Below, one piece after another: positions 42,156 to 53,200 of a stretch of 64,000 bases of DNA. A model generated the notes under the pieces. That model had not been told where the DNA came from. It searched no databases and saw only the letters and a list, made by a program, of their open reading frames with translations. Source of the stretch: a virus. The translations under genes and the position numbers were made by a program. Numbering within the stretch: the first letter of the stretch is position 1; each line of letters starts with the position of its first letter. The DNA lies in the IMG/VR virus record IMGVR_UViG_3300046387_000246, positions 1-64,000 of that record, one strand, 5' to 3'.

Positions 42156-43820
42156 ATGGCTAAACAGAATCTTAATATTGGTGTAAGTGCCAATGATGGA
42201 ACAGGTGATACCCTGAGAGATGGTGCTATAAAAGTTAATAATGTTATTAACGAAATGTATGCGGCTCTTGGAGATAATACAAACTTACAAATTTCAATCG
42301 GATCACCTTCGACCAACCAAGTCCTAAAATGGAATGGTTCAGTATTTACTGAAGGACAACTTGCAGCATCTAATCTGACAGACGTGGACGTTAGTGGGGT
42401 TACTAATGGACAGGTTCTTAAGTGGAATACTGCAAATGCTCGCTGGCAGCCAGGCGACGATCTACAAGGAGCAGGTGGTGGTGGATCTGCAATCAACAAC
42501 CTAACCAATAATGGTTCTGGTAACGTTGTTATACAAACTCACTTATTGCCTAATAGTGATAATACATACGACTTAGGATCTCCTACATTACGTTTTAGGG
42601 ATGCTTACCTGTATAACGCTTCATTATGGTTAGGCGAAACTGCACTCTCTACTGATCCTACATCTCAAGAGATGCAACGTAAGAAACGTCAAGAACATAC
42701 TGTACAAACTATTGACACTGGTGCTACTCGTACCGTTCAATCTAAATTGTCTTCTGAAGACTCAACACAAGAGGAGAAGTTTAGATTGCGTTTCAATGCT
42801 ATGAAAGCTGGTACTAAGTTACATATTGAAGATAGTAATGGTGCGAAGGCAGAAGTAGAATTCACTTCATTTACTGCTGAAGCAGGTGCTTCTAGAGGAT
42901 CTATTCAAGTTGCTGCTGTTGGTGCTAACCAATCACAAGAACTATCTACTGCAAGTGCTGTTAAGATTACATCTATCAACCGTATGTTATCTGAAGATGA
43001 AACAGGTAAAGTTGATATTAGTGGACAAGATTTAGATTTTGGTGGTAGTAATAAACTATTCTTTGATGACTCTGGTGTTTTAGAACTTACTGGATCTAAG
43101 ATTCGTTTTGGTGCTTCTGGTTCTAAGAAACTTATAGAATTTGATGGTAATGATAACCTAGTTCTTGATCAAGATACTGAGATACAATTTGGAGCAACAC
43201 ATAAATTGGCGATGGACTCATCTGGTAACCTGACGGTACCCGATGGGGAAATCAGGTTTGGTTCTTCTGCGAGGAAACTTAAGGTTGACTCTGATGGAAA
43301 CCTTGAACTACCAGCAGATGGTGAGATCAAGATTGGAACCAAGCGTATGAAGATTGGTAGTAACGGTACTTTAGACGTTGCTAACGATGGTACTACCTTC
43401 ACTGAAGTTGGTGGTGGATTCCAGACTCAGATTGGTAATGCTCCAGCTGGTGCATCTATCATTAAGGGTCACCAAAATGCGACTGTATACAAACCTTCAC
43501 CTGCGTTTTTATACAGGTTTACTGCATCAGGTCAGTCTGCATACTTAGTAAACGGACCTGGCTTGCCAAGCAACGCATCCAATCCTACTACTTTGGTATT
43601 CCATAGAGGATTTACTTATGATCTTCATAACCAAGCAGGTGGTGTACATCCTTTGAGATTACAAACAACAACTGGTACTTCGGGTACTCCATATACTACA
43701 GGTATTACTGGTGATCAATCTGGTATGCAAGAATTTGTAGTTCCTATGGATGCACCAAATACCTTGTATTTACAATGTACTGCACATACTCCAATGGTAT
43801 GTACTATTACTGTAAAATGA
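42156..43820 (+). CDS. Tail-fibre-like protein with a C-terminal cupredoxin-like domain, 554 aa
   Basis: The N-terminus (LNIGVSANDGTGDTLRDGAIK...INEMYAAL) is the 'NiG...NDGTGDTLRda..KiN.n..e.y' attachment motif of many cyanophage fibre proteins. The middle (about 185-425) contains repeated short beta units (EIRFGSSARKLKVDSDGNL, EIKIGTKRMKIGSNGTLD) typical of a fibre shaft. The C-terminal ~100 residues form a second cupredoxin-like domain with H498 (VHPLRLQ), C541, H544 and M547 (LQCTAHTPM), again C-x2-H-x2-M. A late promoter (ATAAATA at 42125) precedes the gene. Confidence 0.75.
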   Translation: MAKQNLNIGVSANDGTGDTLRDGAIKVNNVINEMYAALGDNTNLQISIGSPSTNQVLKWNGSVFTEGQLAASNLTDVDVSGVTNGQVLKWNTANARWQPGDDLQGAGGGGSAINNLTNNGSGNVVIQTHLLPNSDNTYDLGSPTLRFRDAYLYNASLWLGETALSTDPTSQEMQRKKRQEHTVQTIDTGATRTVQSKLSSEDSTQEEKFRLRFNAMKAGTKLHIEDSNGAKAEVEFTSFTAEAGASRGSIQVAAVGANQSQELSTASAVKITSINRMLSEDETGKVDISGQDLDFGGSNKLFFDDSGVLELTGSKIRFGASGSKKLIEFDGNDNLVLDQDTEIQFGATHKLAMDSSGNLTVPDGEIRFGSSARKLKVDSDGNLELPADGEIKIGTKRMKIGSNGTLDVANDGTTFTEVGGGFQTQIGNAPAGASIIKGHQNATVYKPSPAFLYRFTASGQSAYLVNGPGLPSNASNPTTLVFHRGFTYDLHNQAGGVHPLRLQTTTGTSGTPYTTGITGDQSGMQEFVVPMDAPNTLYLQCTAHTPMVCTITVK

Positions 43821-43823
43821 TAA

Positions 43824-45698
43824 ATGACAAGAACCGTCCCAGGCACAGGAGCAAAAATTGAACCACTCTTTAACTCTATATTTGGTGTTCGAGATGTTTA
43901 TGTGGTGGATGGTGGTAGTGGCTATAACAGCTCTGATCCTCCCCACTTAAAGATATCTAACTGCGGTACTCCAATTCGAGATGCAATACTTGAACCAGTT
44001 ATTGAAAACGGTCAAATTGCATCTGTTAAGGTCTTGGATCCTGGTGAAGGATATGATCCTTTTAGAATAGATGTTGAAACATCTGGAAATGGTTCAGGTG
44101 CATTTGCATCTGCTGTCTTATGGGAAACAGATCAATATGATCAGTTAGGAAATCTTCTTGCTCCTGCTGGATCAATTCAATATATACAAGTATTATCTAA
44201 CGGTGACGAATACTTTTCAGATGCTACAACTGCTACTATAAAAGGTGGTGGTGGATCTGGAGCAGAATTACGTCCTGTTGTGGGATTAGTTACTGGTTTG
44301 TCTTTGGAGACTGCTGGTGCTAATTATGAGATAGGGGATGTAAACCTCATAGTCTCTGGTGGCGGGGGTCAAGGTGCTACAGGTGTTACCGAAGTCAGTG
44401 AATTTGGTATCGTTAAGAATATAACCATATCAAATCAAGGTGAGTTTTATGAAACTCCTCCTGTTATTCTATTGAATGGTGGTGGTGGATCTGGTGGTAA
44501 AGCAGAAGCAACAGTAAATCTTGGTGCTATTACTAGCATTGATATTAGTAATCCTGGTGGTGGTTATTCTAGTAACCCATCAGTTATCTTTACTAGAAAT
44601 ACTGATCTAACAAAACAGTCAAGAACCAGACAATCATTTAACTCAACATTATATGATATAAGTGGTCTTCTTAAAGACGTTGATGAAAATGATGAAACAG
44701 TCTTTGTTCAAACGACAGCTCCTTATCCAGGATCAGGTAAGATCCTACTTGGTAGGGAGGTTATTCGTTATACAGGAAAGACTCTTACATCATTTACTGG
44801 ATGTGACCGTGCTCTAAACTTTAGATACGATCAAAAAGTTGTATTAGATACTCTCTCAGATATTGACGGTGTATCTAACTATGACTTTAATGTTGGTGAT
44901 AGAGTTGTAAGAACTAATGAGAGTTCTGGTAATAAGATTGCTAGAGTATATGATTGGATTCCAGAAACACGTGCTTTATATTTGGTATTTGAGGTAGACG
45001 AACTAGCATTCATTGATGGTGGTTCTTCTAAGATGGTATCACAGGTGATTGACTTTTCTGGTGGTGTATCTGCTGCATCTGCTACAGGTGTTGAACCTCA
45101 TATCTTGATTGATGCACCTGGTGAAAAGATTATTACTTTAACAGTTCCTATTCAGGATATCCCAGATAAAGCATTCCAAGATATCGCTGAATTACAAGGT
45201 TTGGGTGATGGTATCCCTGACCTGGTAAATACTAATACCGATTTCGAAGGTGAAATCAGTCTTGATGGTGGTATTGCATCATCTTTATATGGTATTGAAG
45301 AAACCCTCGGTGGTACTAACACAACTCTGTTTGCAGTTGGTGACCAAATGACTGACGGTTCTAAACCATCTTTATCACCTACTGTTTCCATTGCTGGAGA
45401 ACTTGGTGATGGTGATTATCATTATGCTTATGTTGATTTTGAGTTCCGTAGTCTCGATGCTAGTGGTTCTCAAAACTTTAGTGTTGATGAGACTGTCACT
45501 GGTTCTATTACTGGAATCACTGCTACAGTTATGACTTGGGATGCAACAACAAAAATACTAAGAGTTAAATCCGTTGTTGAAAATAATGGAAATTCACTCT
45601 GGAATGGCAACGAATTAATCACTGGTTCTTCGACTGGTGCAGTGGGTACGATCAAACAAATCTTGTATCCATCGAGTATTCGAAACGAGCCTGATTAA
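43824..45698 (+). CDS. Virion structural protein with GxGY repeats, 624 aa
   Basis: A 624-residue protein beginning MTRTVPGTGAKIEPLFNSIF. Residues about 25-270 hold at least five units of the form 'v.dgGsGY..s.PP......GtGa.a.a.v.nG.i.si.v...G.GY', the same repeat found in the giant protein and in gp8. The middle (about 280-400) contains 'GKILLGREVIRYTGKT', as in the giant protein (TIRINDTEQVQYKEKT), and the C-terminus has 'ETVTGSITGITATVMTWD', the GE/DTVTGxxSG module. Exact role unknown; probably baseplate-associated. It starts 3 nt after the previous stop. Confidence 0.7.
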   Translation: MTRTVPGTGAKIEPLFNSIFGVRDVYVVDGGSGYNSSDPPHLKISNCGTPIRDAILEPVIENGQIASVKVLDPGEGYDPFRIDVETSGNGSGAFASAVLWETDQYDQLGNLLAPAGSIQYIQVLSNGDEYFSDATTATIKGGGGSGAELRPVVGLVTGLSLETAGANYEIGDVNLIVSGGGGQGATGVTEVSEFGIVKNITISNQGEFYETPPVILLNGGGGSGGKAEATVNLGAITSIDISNPGGGYSSNPSVIFTRNTDLTKQSRTRQSFNSTLYDISGLLKDVDENDETVFVQTTAPYPGSGKILLGREVIRYTGKTLTSFTGCDRALNFRYDQKVVLDTLSDIDGVSNYDFNVGDRVVRTNESSGNKIARVYDWIPETRALYLVFEVDELAFIDGGSSKMVSQVIDFSGGVSAASATGVEPHILIDAPGEKIITLTVPIQDIPDKAFQDIAELQGLGDGIPDLVNTNTDFEGEISLDGGIASSLYGIEETLGGTNTTLFAVGDQMTDGSKPSLSPTVSIAGELGDGDYHYAYVDFEFRSLDASGSQNFSVDETVTGSITGITATVMTWDATTKILRVKSVVENNGNSLWNGNELITGSSTGAVGTIKQILYPSSIRNEPD

Positions 45699-45704
45699 AC
45701 CCAG

Positions 45705-45712
45705 TATAAATA
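45705..45712 (+). promoter_or_regulatory. T4-type late promoter (TATAAATA)
   Basis: Perfect TATAAATA 22 nt upstream of the gp8 start, between the stop at 45698 and ATG 45734. Followed by AAAGGAAGG (45713-45721), a strong ribosome-binding site 12 nt before the ATG. Confidence 0.8.
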
Positions 45713-45733
45713 AAAGGAAGGCAATAGTATCCA

Positions 45734-47269
45734 ATGGCATTACTAACCGATCAATTTAGAATTTTTACCGCAGAGAAGTTCATCAAATCGCTTGAAGGTC
45801 CTGATAAGAACCAGAGCGATATAGCTGCTGGTGCGAACAGAGATCGCTTGTATGTTTTTATTGGACGACCTCAAGAGTGGGATAATGAAAATAACCCACC
45901 GACTCCTGTTGACTCTTTCCAAGAGTTCTCAGATAGTTACGATGATATGATCTCGATGAAGCGTGTTCTAGCGAATGACGCTGTTCAGGTTATACGTCGT
46001 ATTGACTGGATTCCCCCAGAACAAACAACTGGTGGTTTGGGTTATGTGTACGATATGTATCGTCACGATTATTCATCCAGTAAGACAGCATCTTCTGGTG
46101 CTACTAAATTATATGACGCAGATTTCTACGTTGTAAACTCATCTTATCAAGCATATAAGTGTATCTACAACGGAACAAGTCCAAGTGATCCTAATGGTAA
46201 ACCATCAACGGTTGAACCTACAGGTACTTCTACATCTATCATCACAACTGCTGATGGTTATCGTTGGAAGTATATGTTTACGATCCCAGTTGGACAAGTT
46301 TTGAAATTCTTCTCAGGCGATTATATGCCTGTGTTACAAGACACTGCTGTTCAATCCGACGCTGTTGGTGGTGAGATTGATACAGTGGTTATCCAATCAT
46401 CTGGTTCGGGGTACAACAATGGTACATATGAAAACATTCCTATTAAAGGAGACGGTACTGGTGGACGCATATCTGTTGTGGTTGACGGTGGTCGTATCGT
46501 TAGTGCTACTGTAACGTCTGGAGGATCTAATTATTCCTTCGGTAAAGTTATCATTGATGAAATCAATGGTATTGGTGCAGGTACTGGTAGTGGTGGTGCT
46601 ATTGACGTTATCATCCCTCCTAAAGGTGGTCACGGATCTAACCCTGCAATCGAACTTGGAGGTTTCCGAGTTATGATTAACACGAAGTTTACCTACGATG
46701 AAGGATCAGGTGACTTCCCAACTGATAACGATTACAGACGTATCGGTCTAGTTCTAAACCCATTGAAATATGGTACTGAAGAATTAGGTGATGCTATTAC
46801 ATTATCTTCCACAAACGCTGTGATATTTTCTCCAGATTTTACAGGATCCTTTAACACTGATGAAATTATTACTCAAACTCGTACTATTGGTGGTCAACAG
46901 GTCACTGCTAGGGGTAGAGTTGTTTCTTGGAATAGCACAACTAAAGTTCTGAAATACTATCAGAATAGAGTTGACGGTATCTTCCCAGAAATTTCTGGTA
47001 ATAAAACTGTATTTGATGGAGGTAATACTATCGTTGGTTCAGGTTCTGGTACTTCAGCCGACCCTGATATTAACTTCCCAATCATTCCTGGTGAAGCAAC
47101 ACGTGTTATTAATAACACTGAATATGATCTCGGTATGTCATTCACATCTGGTTACGCCAAACCTGAAGTGAAAAAGGACTCTGGAAAAGTCATCTACATA
47201 GACAATAGGAGAGCAATCTCCCGTGCTGGCGACCAAATTGAAGACATTAAGATCGTAGTAGAGTTCTAA
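45734..47269 (+). CDS. 8: Baseplate wedge protein gp8
   Basis: A 511-residue protein; T4 gp8 has 334. The N-terminal half matches gp8: 'RLYVFIGRPQEWDNENNPPTPVDS' corresponds to T4 'TIFITFGRSEPW...PYPTDS', 'MKRVLANDAVQVIRRIDW' to 'VKVLPSMLDAVIPRRDW' and 'TADGYRWKYMFTIP' to 'PGDGYVWEYLFEIP'. The extra length is an inserted GxGY-type region (about residues 215-300, GSGYNNGTYENIPIKGDGTGG) and a C-terminal 'GEATRVINNTEYDLGM'-type domain. gp8 dimers bridge wedge subunits (gp6, gp7, gp10 in T4). The late promoter TATAAATA at 45705 precedes it. Confidence 0.9.
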   Translation: MALLTDQFRIFTAEKFIKSLEGPDKNQSDIAAGANRDRLYVFIGRPQEWDNENNPPTPVDSFQEFSDSYDDMISMKRVLANDAVQVIRRIDWIPPEQTTGGLGYVYDMYRHDYSSSKTASSGATKLYDADFYVVNSSYQAYKCIYNGTSPSDPNGKPSTVEPTGTSTSIITTADGYRWKYMFTIPVGQVLKFFSGDYMPVLQDTAVQSDAVGGEIDTVVIQSSGSGYNNGTYENIPIKGDGTGGRISVVVDGGRIVSATVTSGGSNYSFGKVIIDEINGIGAGTGSGGAIDVIIPPKGGHGSNPAIELGGFRVMINTKFTYDEGSGDFPTDNDYRRIGLVLNPLKYGTEELGDAITLSSTNAVIFSPDFTGSFNTDEIITQTRTIGGQQVTARGRVVSWNSTTKVLKYYQNRVDGIFPEISGNKTVFDGGNTIVGSGSGTSADPDINFPIIPGEATRVINNTEYDLGMSFTSGYAKPEVKKDSGKVIYIDNRRAISRAGDQIEDIKIVVEF

Positions 47270-47273
47270 AACA

Positions 47274-50200
47274 ATGCCACAGAATACCAATCTGAACATA
47301 TCGCCATATTTTGACGATTTCGACGCGGCTAATAACTTTTATCGTGTGTTATTCCGTCCTGGATATCCTATCCAAGCGAGAGAATTAACAACGATGCAAA
47401 GTCTGATGCAGAATCAGATTGAGTCGTTTGGTTCTCATATGTTCAAGGATGGCAGTATGGTCATTCCTGGTCAGATTGGTTATGACTTAGATGCAAAAGC
47501 AGTTATACTTCAAGGATCATTCTTAGGTGCAGACGTTGAGCAATATAGAACACAGTTAGACGGAAAGATTATCAGTGGTTTGACTACTGGTGTAAAAGCA
47601 AAAATTATTTTTAGTATTCCTTCAGCAACTTCTGAAAGAGGATACATTACATTATACGTTAAGTATCTAACATCTGGTGGTGAGGAATCTACTGAAGCAA
47701 CCTTTGTTGATAACGAACAGTTAATTTGTGAGTCTGAAATCACTTATGGTAGTTCTTTGATTGAGATCGGAACTCCATTTTCACAGTTGTTACCTACTGG
47801 TTCTACTGCTGTGGGTTCTACTGCTACCATTTCTAATGGTGTATATTTTATTAGAGGATACTTTGTTGACATCGTAGAGCAAACTATCATTCTTGATCAA
47901 TATACAAACAGTCCATCTTATAGGGTTGGTCTTGAGATCTTTGAATCCATTGTTACTCCTGAAGATGATCCTGCACTAAACGATAATGCTACAGGTACTT
48001 CTAACTACTCTGCTCCTGGTGGTCACAGATTTAGAATCAGAACCAGTCTAGTTAAGAAGGTTATCGATGATGATACAGATAAAAACTTCATCGAACTTTT
48101 AAGAATTAATAATTCTCAAATTGAGAGTTTTGTAGAACGTTCAGCATATAATGAATTAGCAAGAGAGATGGCTCGTCGTACATTTGATGAGTCTGGTGAC
48201 TATACTGTTAGAGATTTTGATATCCGTGTAAGGGAACATCAGAACGATGGTATCAATGGTGGTGTATATTTACCTGGTGAAACATCTCCTGATGGTGTTG
48301 CATCATCTGATGCATACTTTGCTGTTGAGATCGGACCTGGTAAAGCGTATGTTAGAGGATATGAATCTGAAACTCTAGTTCCTACATTCGCTGACTTAGA
48401 GAAATCAAGGAGTACTGTTGCATTACAGAACTCTATTATCCCATTTGAACTTGGCAACTTTATGCTAGGTGCAAATGTTAAAGGTTCTCCTATTATTAAT
48501 GGTAATAATATTACAGAAAACTATCAGGTTATTGAGTTTAGAGATATTGCACCAGGTGGTAACCTAACTGCATCTGGTACTTGTATTGGATATGGTCGTG
48601 TTGCAGCATTTGAGTATCATACTGGTACAAGTGCTGTTGCTTCAAATACTATTTTCAAAGCATACATCTTCGATTTACAACCACTTACTGTAATGAAGAT
48701 GAGTGGTAATGTTACTGTAAACCAAGGACACGTCATTAGAGGACGTAGTTCTAAAGCAAAAGCATTTGTAGAAGCAGATTATACTGGTGTTGATTTAATT
48801 AAAGTATATCAAGTCTATGGACAGTTTAGAGATGGTGAAGTTATTGAAAGAGATGGTGTAGAAATTGGTACTCTAAGTGATTTCTATCAGTATGAGATTA
48901 CTGATTCTAAAGGAATCATTGGTAAAGATCCAGATACTAATGCTATTAGATTTGCAATGGACTTCCTATTAGATCAGGAAACAATCGTTGCAGGTTCTAA
49001 CTTCAATATTAATGGTAATCCTTCTGGTACTCTTACAGGTACACAGTCTAACTTTACTTTAGACTTGAGACCTGGTGACATCCTAACTGTTAATGGTGTT
49101 GCTGAACTACAGATAGATTTAATTTCTACAGTTTCAACTAACATTGATAATCAGATTACCAGTGCTACATCTGCTGCATATAGTAGTAACGCAGTTCCTA
49201 TTCCTAATGGTGACTATGGATTTATTGTAAGACGTAGACCACAGATTTATGATAGTGAAACTGCTGATTTGATGATTGAGATGCCTAAACCATCTATCAA
49301 ATCAATCGCTGATGAATCTGCTATTGTTGCAAGATCATTTGATGATATTACTGTTACTGGTGCTAATGACTTTACAATCTCATTACCAGCAGACGAACAG
49401 TTCCTTGCATATGATAAAGATCATTACCAGTTAGTTGAACTAGCACCTACAGCAGGTACTCTAATTGATATTGCAGCTTCTCATTCATTTAACACAACTG
49501 GTACTCCTAGGACATCATTAACTGTCACAGGTCTAACAGGTGTAAGTTCTTGTCGTATGATTACCTCAGTTTCTAAGAACCAAGCTGAGAAGAAGTTGAA
49601 AAATGCTACTGAAATGGAAGTGATGAAGGTTGAGCGTACTGCTAACTCTTCTGATAATATTAGATATGGTTTAACTTATGGTTCTTTATATGGTACACGT
49701 ATTGAAGACGAAGAGGTATCTCTAGGTTCTACTGACGTATATCATATTCACGCAGTATTCGAATCTAACGATGACAACGCTGCTGTCATTCCTCATATGA
49801 CTTTCCAAGATGCAACCATCTTTAAGAAAGGTACTATCATCGAGGGTGCGACATCTAAAGCAAAAGCACGTGTTGTTAACTTCAACTCAGTGTCGTATGT
49901 ATGCCACTTTGTATATGAAAATGAAAATAGATTCTCTCTTGGAGAAAGTGTTAGTGGTTTTGATGCAAACAATAATGTAATTTCAGGTCTAGTTAATGAC
50001 GCGGATAATAGTATTAATAATGGTTCAAGAAATATTACTGCTAACTTCTATCTTGATCCTAACCAAAAAGGGCATTTTTATGATGTAAGTAAACTACTAA
50101 GGTATGCATCTTCTGGTGCACCTCTTCGTAAGTTGATGATCGTATTTAACCGATTCACTCACGAAGCAACAGGTGACTACTTTGCTGCTCAATCTTATGT

Positions 50201-53200
50201 TGGTATTGATTATTCTAGCATTCCAAGTGTTTCATTCAATGGTGAGAGTAGAGAACTCAGAGATGTTCTTGACTTCAGACCTGCCGTAACTCCAGTTCTT
50301 TCTGGATCAGGAACGGTTGGATCACCATACTATGTTAACTGTGCATCGTTAGACTTTAAAGATAGAGGATTCTCTTCTGGTGGTGTTTCAAATAACGCTA
50401 CGATTATTGATATTCCAAAACCAGAATCAGACTTCCGTTGTGACTATGATTATTATGTAAGTAGAATTGATAAGTTATTCTTAACTGATCAACAGAAATT
50501 CAAACTTGTTAAAGGTATTCCTGGTGAAGGAGATGATGTACCTGGTAATATTGATAATGCGATGTTACTTGCTACTTTATATCACGAACCTTATGGATAT
50601 GATCCTAGGAATGTAAAAATTGTTAGAGAAAACAACAGACGATTTACTATGCGTGATATCGGTCTGATTGAAAGACGTGTTGATAATTTAGAATATTATA
50701 CTGCCCTAAGTTTACTTGAACTAGAAACATCATCTATGTCTGTTAAAGACTCTGATGGTTTCGATAAGTTTAAGAATGGTTTCCTTGTAGATGACTTTAC
50801 ATCTTTTGATTCAGCAGCAACACTACACGAAGACTTTGCTTGTGCTGTTGACTTTGCTGGTGGTCAGTTACGTGCATCACATTACACAACTAATGTACCA
50901 CTCCAATATAATGCTTCAGGATCTTCAGGAGTTACTTATCACACAACAGGAACTTTAACACTTCCATATGAAGAGATTACATTTATTGTTCAACCTTATG
51001 CATCACGAGTTGAGAATGTAAACCCATTCAACGTGTTTGCTTACATTGGTAGATTAGATCTATTCCCATCATCTGATGACTGGGTAGATACACGTCGTGC
51101 TCCTGATGAAGTTGTGAACTTAGAAGGTGATTTTACTGCACAGGTTCAACGTTTTGGAGGAGATACAAACACAGGATTTGTTCCAACACAATGGAACTCT
51201 TGGAGAACTAACTGGTCTTCAAGTTCTAATAGATCTGATACTCAGACTATGAGAAGGGGTTCTTGGCCATTCATTAGAAGGATTACAACTAATACTACAA
51301 ATACAACCAGATCACAAACACGTTCTGGTATTAGAACTACTATCACACCAAGAATTGATAGACAATCTCTAGGTGATAAGGTAATTGAAAGGACAGTAGT
51401 TCCATTTATTAGATCAAGAAACATTGCGTTTAAGATTCAACGTCTAAAACCAAATACAAGATTCTATGCTTTCATTGATAATGTCAACGTAAATTATTAC
51501 ACCTCACCAAGATTAATTGAGGTTATTAAGAACCCAACTGATGATACTCGTACTAATAACACTCCATTTGTTAATGGTGAAACTGTTGTTGGTCAAACAT
51601 CTGGTTGTAGATTAAGGATCGTAAGTCCAGACACAGGATTTGATGATGGTTTAAGTCCCTATGATAGTTCTGAACTACCAACATCTTATGCATCTACCAC
51701 ACCTCTTCTTAACATCGATACTAAAACGATGTCTGAAACAGTTGCAGGTACTTACTTTGGTAACCCATTAGAAACTGAAATTCTAGTTGGTCAATCTTCA
51801 GGTGCTCGTGCTGTTGTTAAAACAAAACGTTTAGTTGCAAACACTAACGGTGATATGGAAGGTATTATGTGGATACCTAATCCTGGTGTACAAACTAACC
51901 CAAGATTTGCTACAGGTACACGTGTTATTAGATTAACAACTTCAGAAAAAGACTCTAGAGTTCCTGGTACTGTTGACTCTGCTGCATCTGCTAACTACGT
52001 TGCATCTGGTGTCATCGAGACTAAGCAACAAACAATTCTTGCTGTTAGAAATGCTGACATTGTAAGAGATACAGTTGTTAGTGATCGTGTTGTTAACGAT
52101 AACTCCACATCAACCAGAGACACAGGTTGGTATGACCCTCTTGCTCAGTCCTTCTTGGTTGAGTCTAAGGGTGGTGCATTTATTTCTAGTGCTGAATTGT
52201 ATTTCAATACAAAGGATGCAAGAATTCCTGTATCAGTACAGATCAGAGAGATGGCAAATGGTTATCCAACTACTAAGGTTCTTGCTTTCTCTGACGTTAC
52301 TCTTCTACCTTCACAGATCAATCTATCTGAGAATGGTACAGTTTCTACAAGATTTACATTCCCATCACCTGTATACGTTACAGAGAATAGAGAATACTGT
52401 TTAGTTGTTCTTTCTGACTCAAACGAATACAAACTCTGGATCTCCAGAATGGGTGAGGATGACGTTACTAATGACAGAACGATCTCTGAACAGCCATATG
52501 CTGGTGTTCTATTCAAATCACAGAACGCATCTACTTGGACTGCTGACCAGTATGAAGATTTAAAATTCAACATATACAAAGCTAGTTTTAGTACCTCTGG
52601 TTCTGGTACTGCTATATTCAATAACTCTGAACTTGCTATAGGTAACAGTGGTATTGCTCAGTTACGTTCTAATCCAATCAAGACTCTAAAACCAGAGATT
52701 AAGATTATCCTTTCAGATCACCAAGCAAACTTTACTATCGGTGCTGAGATTACACAGACGGATACATCTCCTATACCTTCAGCGATTATTAGATCTGTTG
52801 TACAAGGTATTTCAGGTTCATCTAATGCTTATATCATCGTTGATGATGTAAACGGAACATTTAGAGAAGGTGTTCAGTCTGGTTCTAATTACATCTATAG
52901 ACTTGTATCTTCAAGATCACTTGCTGATATTACATTAACTGGTGTGACAGGTACGTTTGCAACTGGTACTGCTGTAACAAATGGTACTGGTGCATCTGGT
53001 ATGGTCACCGCTTGGAATTCAGGTACTGGTGTTCTTTCAGTTAAGTCTGTTACTGGTACGTTTGCAGACGCAGACGCAATTCAACAAGAGACTGGTGGAT
53101 CTACAACTGGATCTGGTACTATCGGATCTAGTGGTGTAACAGCAACTGGAGATGATATTAACGATTACCCTGCTGCTCCTATCTCATACTTCAACCAAGC

